Assembly: GCA_002308935.1 (NCBI GenBank)
Contig: DBWN01000210.1
Span: forward strand, 1 to 7,686
DNA from: Bacteroidales bacterium UBA1237
GTDB taxonomy: Bacteria; Bacteroidota; Bacteroidia; Bacteroidales; UBA932
Reading direction: 5' to 3'
Length of the DNA stretch: 7,686 bases
Made by a program: the position numbers and the translations under genes. The notes under the pieces are model-generated. The model made no database searches and had not been told where the DNA came from. It worked only from the letters and a program-made list of their open reading frames with translations. Shown here piece by piece: positions 5,592 to 7,686 of this stretch (position 1 is its first letter; each line of letters opens with the position of its first letter).

Positions 5592-7037
5592 ATGAGCAAA
5601 GGATTCATGAAAATCACATCAGCTATCGTAGCAGGATTCGCTGCTTTCGGAGCTATCATGGCATGCACTCCTGGCCAGAGCAGGAACCAGACAACAGGTT
5701 CCGCTATTCCTGACGGAGGCGCTTACAGGACTGTAAATCTCACAGAAACAGATTATCCCGATCTTACATATGCCGCGGAATCCGCTGTCGACGCTGTCGT
5801 TCTGGTGAAGGTCACCGTACAGAGCCAGCAGCGTTATGATATGGATCCCTTCCTGAGGTATTTCTTCGGTTTCGGTGACGCCCAGCCGAGGGAGCAGCAG
5901 GGAAGCGGTTCAGGTGTCATCATCCGTCCCGACGGATACATCGCCACCAACAACCATGTCGTGGCAAGGGCTTCCAAGGTTGAGGTCACTCTCAACAACA
6001 ACCGCACTTATGAGGCTACAGTCGTAGGAACTGACCCTGCAACTGACGTGGCACTCATAAAGATTGACGCTGAGGGACTTCCTACCATCCCCTTCGGTGA
6101 TTCTGACCAGCTCCGCCTTGGAGAGTGGGTTCTCGCTATCGGATCCCCTATGGGCGAGCAGCTCCGCGGAACCATCACCGCAGGTATCGTGAGCGCCAAA
6201 GGCCGCTCCATGCCTACCGAGGGTGAATTCAAGATCGAGTCTTTCATCCAGACTGACGCTGCCGTCAACCCCGGAAACTCCGGTGGAGCTCTCGTCAACA
6301 AGAAGGGTGAACTCGTGGGCATCAACACCGCCATCATGTCCCAGACCGGAACATATGTCGGATATTCCTTCGCAGTCCCTGTGAACATCGTCAAGAAGAT
6401 CGTCGGTGACCTCATCGATTTCGGAACCGTCAAGAGGGCCAAACTCGGTGTGTCAATGTCGAATGTGACTGATGAAATCGCACGCGAATTGAAACTTTCT
6501 TCGACAAAAGGCGTATATATACACGAGACTTTGAAAGGAAGCGCCGCTGAGAAGGCCGGAATCAAGAAGGGTGACATAGTCACCAACATTGACGGAACCG
6601 AGATAGCTACCGCTTCCGCACTGCAGGAGAAGGTCAACAGCTACCACCCCGGAGACAGGGCCACAGTAACCATTCTTCGTGACGGAAACGTCAGGACTGT
6701 GGAGGTTGAATTCCAGGGCGATGCCGAGGCCACCGGAACAGTCGATACTGACGGCTCAATCGCGTTCTACGGTTCCAAGATAAGGACGGCTCCCCAGGAG
6801 ACCCTCCAGGCACTTGGACTGAAGAGCGGAGTTGAGGTTGTCTCTGTCGGTGACGGAAAGATGCTTTCCGCAGGCGCGTCTGAAGGGTTCATCATCCAGT
6901 ATGTGAACGACCAGGCGGTTTCAAAGGCTGAGGAAGTTGTCGAAATCGCGAAGAAGAGCCGCAGGGCTGTCTACATCGAGGGTGTGACCGCTACCGGAAG
7001 GTCAGCATACTTCGCATTCGGCAAGGACGAGGAATAG
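5592..7037 (+). CDS. htrA: HtrA/Deg-family serine protease-chaperone, probable lipoprotein
   Basis: HtrA degrades or refolds damaged proteins in the cell envelope. The 481-residue product has a trypsin-like domain (about 60-275) with the complete triad His122 (ATNNHVV), Asp152 (TDVALIKI) and Ser230 (NPGNSGGAL), so it should be active. A first PDZ domain spans about 284-374 (AKLGVSMS, GSAAEKAGIKKGDIV). A second, more divergent PDZ-like domain spans about 398-478. The N-terminus has a basic start and a hydrophobic stretch ending IMAC, a lipobox-like site with Cys25. If lipidated, the protease is membrane-anchored with its catalytic domain in the periplasm; cleavage by ordinary signal peptidase is the alternative. 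Two in-frame ATGs (5592, 5607) are possible. I chose the first because TAGGA lies just upstream. It precedes rpoD on the same strand with hairpins between, and no convincing promoter is visible upstream. Confidence 0.95.
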   Translation: MSKGFMKITSAIVAGFAAFGAIMACTPGQSRNQTTGSAIPDGGAYRTVNLTETDYPDLTYAAESAVDAVVLVKVTVQSQQRYDMDPFLRYFFGFGDAQPREQQGSGSGVIIRPDGYIATNNHVVARASKVEVTLNNNRTYEATVVGTDPATDVALIKIDAEGLPTIPFGDSDQLRLGEWVLAIGSPMGEQLRGTITAGIVSAKGRSMPTEGEFKIESFIQTDAAVNPGNSGGALVNKKGELVGINTAIMSQTGTYVGYSFAVPVNIVKKIVGDLIDFGTVKRAKLGVSMSNVTDEIARELKLSSTKGVYIHETLKGSAAEKAGIKKGDIVTNIDGTEIATASALQEKVNSYHPGDRATVTILRDGNVRTVEVEFQGDAEATGTVDTDGSIAFYGSKIRTAPQETLQALGLKSGVEVVSVGDGKMLSAGASEGFIIQYVNDQAVSKAEEVVEIAKKSRRAVYIEGVTATGRSAYFAFGKDEE

Positions 7038-7057
7038 GAAACCGGATGCCGAATAGA

Positions 7058-7073
7058 GCCTCAACGGTGAGGC
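7058..7073 (+). other. Small perfect hairpin after htrA
   Basis: GCCTCA (7058-7063), loop ACGG, TGAGGC (7068-7073) form a perfect 6-bp stem 21 bases after the htrA stop and 10 bases before the larger terminator hairpin. There is no U-tract. It may protect the mRNA 3' end or be incidental. Confidence 0.45.
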
Positions 7074-7082
7074 GAGATTGAT

Positions 7083-7115
7083 AAGGGTCCCTTTCCTTTC
7101 CGGAAGGGGGCCCTT
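7083..7115 (+). terminator. Probable htrA terminator hairpin, weak U-tract
   Basis: AAGGGTCCCTTTCC (7083-7096), loop TTTCC, and GGAAGGGGGCCCTT (7102-7115) form a 14-bp stem with two G-U wobbles. Only one further T follows before CC, so the U-tract is missing and termination may be partial or aided by a factor. It sits between htrA and rpoD, 44 bases before the rpoD ATG. Confidence 0.6.
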
Positions 7116-7159
7116 TCCAGCTCCCACAAAGACGTGTACAAAATGAATTTTTAGTATAG

Positions 7160-7686
7160 ATGAGACAACTTAAGATCACTAAATCAATCACGAACCGCGA
7201 GAGCGCTTCCCTTGACAAATATCTCCAGGAGATCGGAAGGGAGGAACTCGTTTCCCCGGAGGAAGAAGTTGAACTTGCCCAGAGGATCCGTAAAGGAGAC
7301 CAGGTGGCACTCGAGAAGCTCACACGAGCCAACCTCAGATTCGTGGTTTCCGTAGCCAAGCAGTACCAGAACCAGGGACTCAGCCTCCCGGACCTCATCA
7401 ATGAAGGCAATCTGGGACTTATCAAGGCCGCCGAGAAATTCGATGAGACCAGGGGCTTCAAGTTCATTTCCTACGCGGTTTGGTGGATCCGCCAGTCGAT
7501 CCTTCAGGCTCTCGCCGAGCAGTCCAGGATCGTAAGACTTCCCCTCAACCAGGTGGGGTCCCTCAACAAGATAAACAAAGCCCTCTCGAAGTTCGAGCAG
7601 GAGAACGAGCGCCAGCCTTCAAACGAGGAGCTTTCGGAGATGATCGACGTCCCCAAGGACAAGATTTCCGACACTCTCCGCGTTTC
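7160..7686 (+). CDS. rpoD: Primary RNA polymerase sigma factor RpoD (sigma-A), 3' end beyond the window
   Basis: This is the housekeeping sigma-70 factor that directs RNA polymerase to promoters; 175 codons are present. After a short N-terminus (MRQLKITKSITNRES), region 1.2 begins at about residue 16 (ASLDKYLQEIGREEL). Region 2 covers about 53-121, with ANLRFVVSVAKQY, LPDLINEGNLGLIKA and the DNA-melting and -10-recognition stretch FKFISYAVWWIRQSI. Region 3 starts at RIVRLPLNQ. Region 1.1 is absent, as in the short RpoD of Bacteroidota (about 290 residues), so I expect around 110 residues to be missing to the right. Bacteroidota RpoD reads -33 TTTG and -7 TAnnTTTG, which fits the elements before fucP and dnaN. 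No clear promoter or Shine-Dalgarno sequence is visible in the 44 bases after the htrA hairpin, so read-through from htrA or a divergent promoter is possible. The ATG matches the usual family start. Confidence 0.97.
   Translation, partial: MRQLKITKSITNRESASLDKYLQEIGREELVSPEEEVELAQRIRKGDQVALEKLTRANLRFVVSVAKQYQNQGLSLPDLINEGNLGLIKAAEKFDETRGFKFISYAVWWIRQSILQALAEQSRIVRLPLNQVGSLNKINKALSKFEQENERQPSNEELSEMIDVPKDKISDTLRV

Noticed and set aside
6008..6637. A 209-codon open frame antisense to htrA.
   Set aside because: It lies wholly within a strongly supported protease gene, has no recognisable domain, and is a by-product of htrA codon use.

Overview
The window reads as a housekeeping stretch of a Bacteroidota chromosome, most likely order Bacteroidales. 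The best evidence is the partial primary sigma factor at the right end. It is the short form that starts a few residues before region 1.2, with no region 1.1, and it carries the MRQLKITKSITNRES N-terminus I associate with Bacteroidales RpoD. Two minus-strand genes (the sugar permease and dnaN) are preceded by the Bacteroidota -7 element TAnnTTTG, and most starts lack a strong Shine-Dalgarno sequence. I cannot name a genus with confidence.

Layout, left to right. (1) 1-1181, minus: a FucP-type sugar/H+ symporter of the major facilitator superfamily, whose C-terminus runs off the left edge. (2) 1182-1474: a 293-base divergent intergenic region with a good minus-strand promoter, a weak plus-strand promoter candidate and a doubtful 21-codon ORF. 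(3) 1475-2536, plus: a lipoprotein substrate-binding protein of the iron-siderophore/cobalamin ABC-importer family, without permease or ATPase beside it. (4) 2507-5295, minus: dnaN (beta clamp), an intrinsic terminator, a DEDDh 3'-5' exonuclease with a C-terminal extension, and a small fumarylacetoacetate-hydrolase-fold protein that seems to have lost its metal ligands. The last of these overlaps the convergent binding-protein gene by 30 bases. (5) 5296-5591: a divergent intergenic region with several short inverted repeats. (6) 5592-7686, plus: an HtrA/Deg protease with a lipobox-like signal peptide, two hairpins, and rpoD running off the right edge.

How the genes fit together: dnaN and the DEDDh exonuclease are plausibly linked through replication or repair, although a terminator separates them. 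The FAH-like gene starts 6 bases after the exonuclease and is probably co-transcribed with it. HtrA (envelope protein quality control) and RpoD (housekeeping transcription) are neighbours on the same strand but look separated by a terminator. The permease and the binding protein are divergently oriented nutrient-uptake genes.

I found no mobile element, CRISPR array, rRNA, tRNA or defence system, and nothing that amounts to a new biological system. The most useful leads are the FAH-fold protein without its acidic metal ligands, the permease with Asn where E. coli FucP has a key Asp, the apparent lipoprotein HtrA, and the repeat-rich region upstream of htrA.
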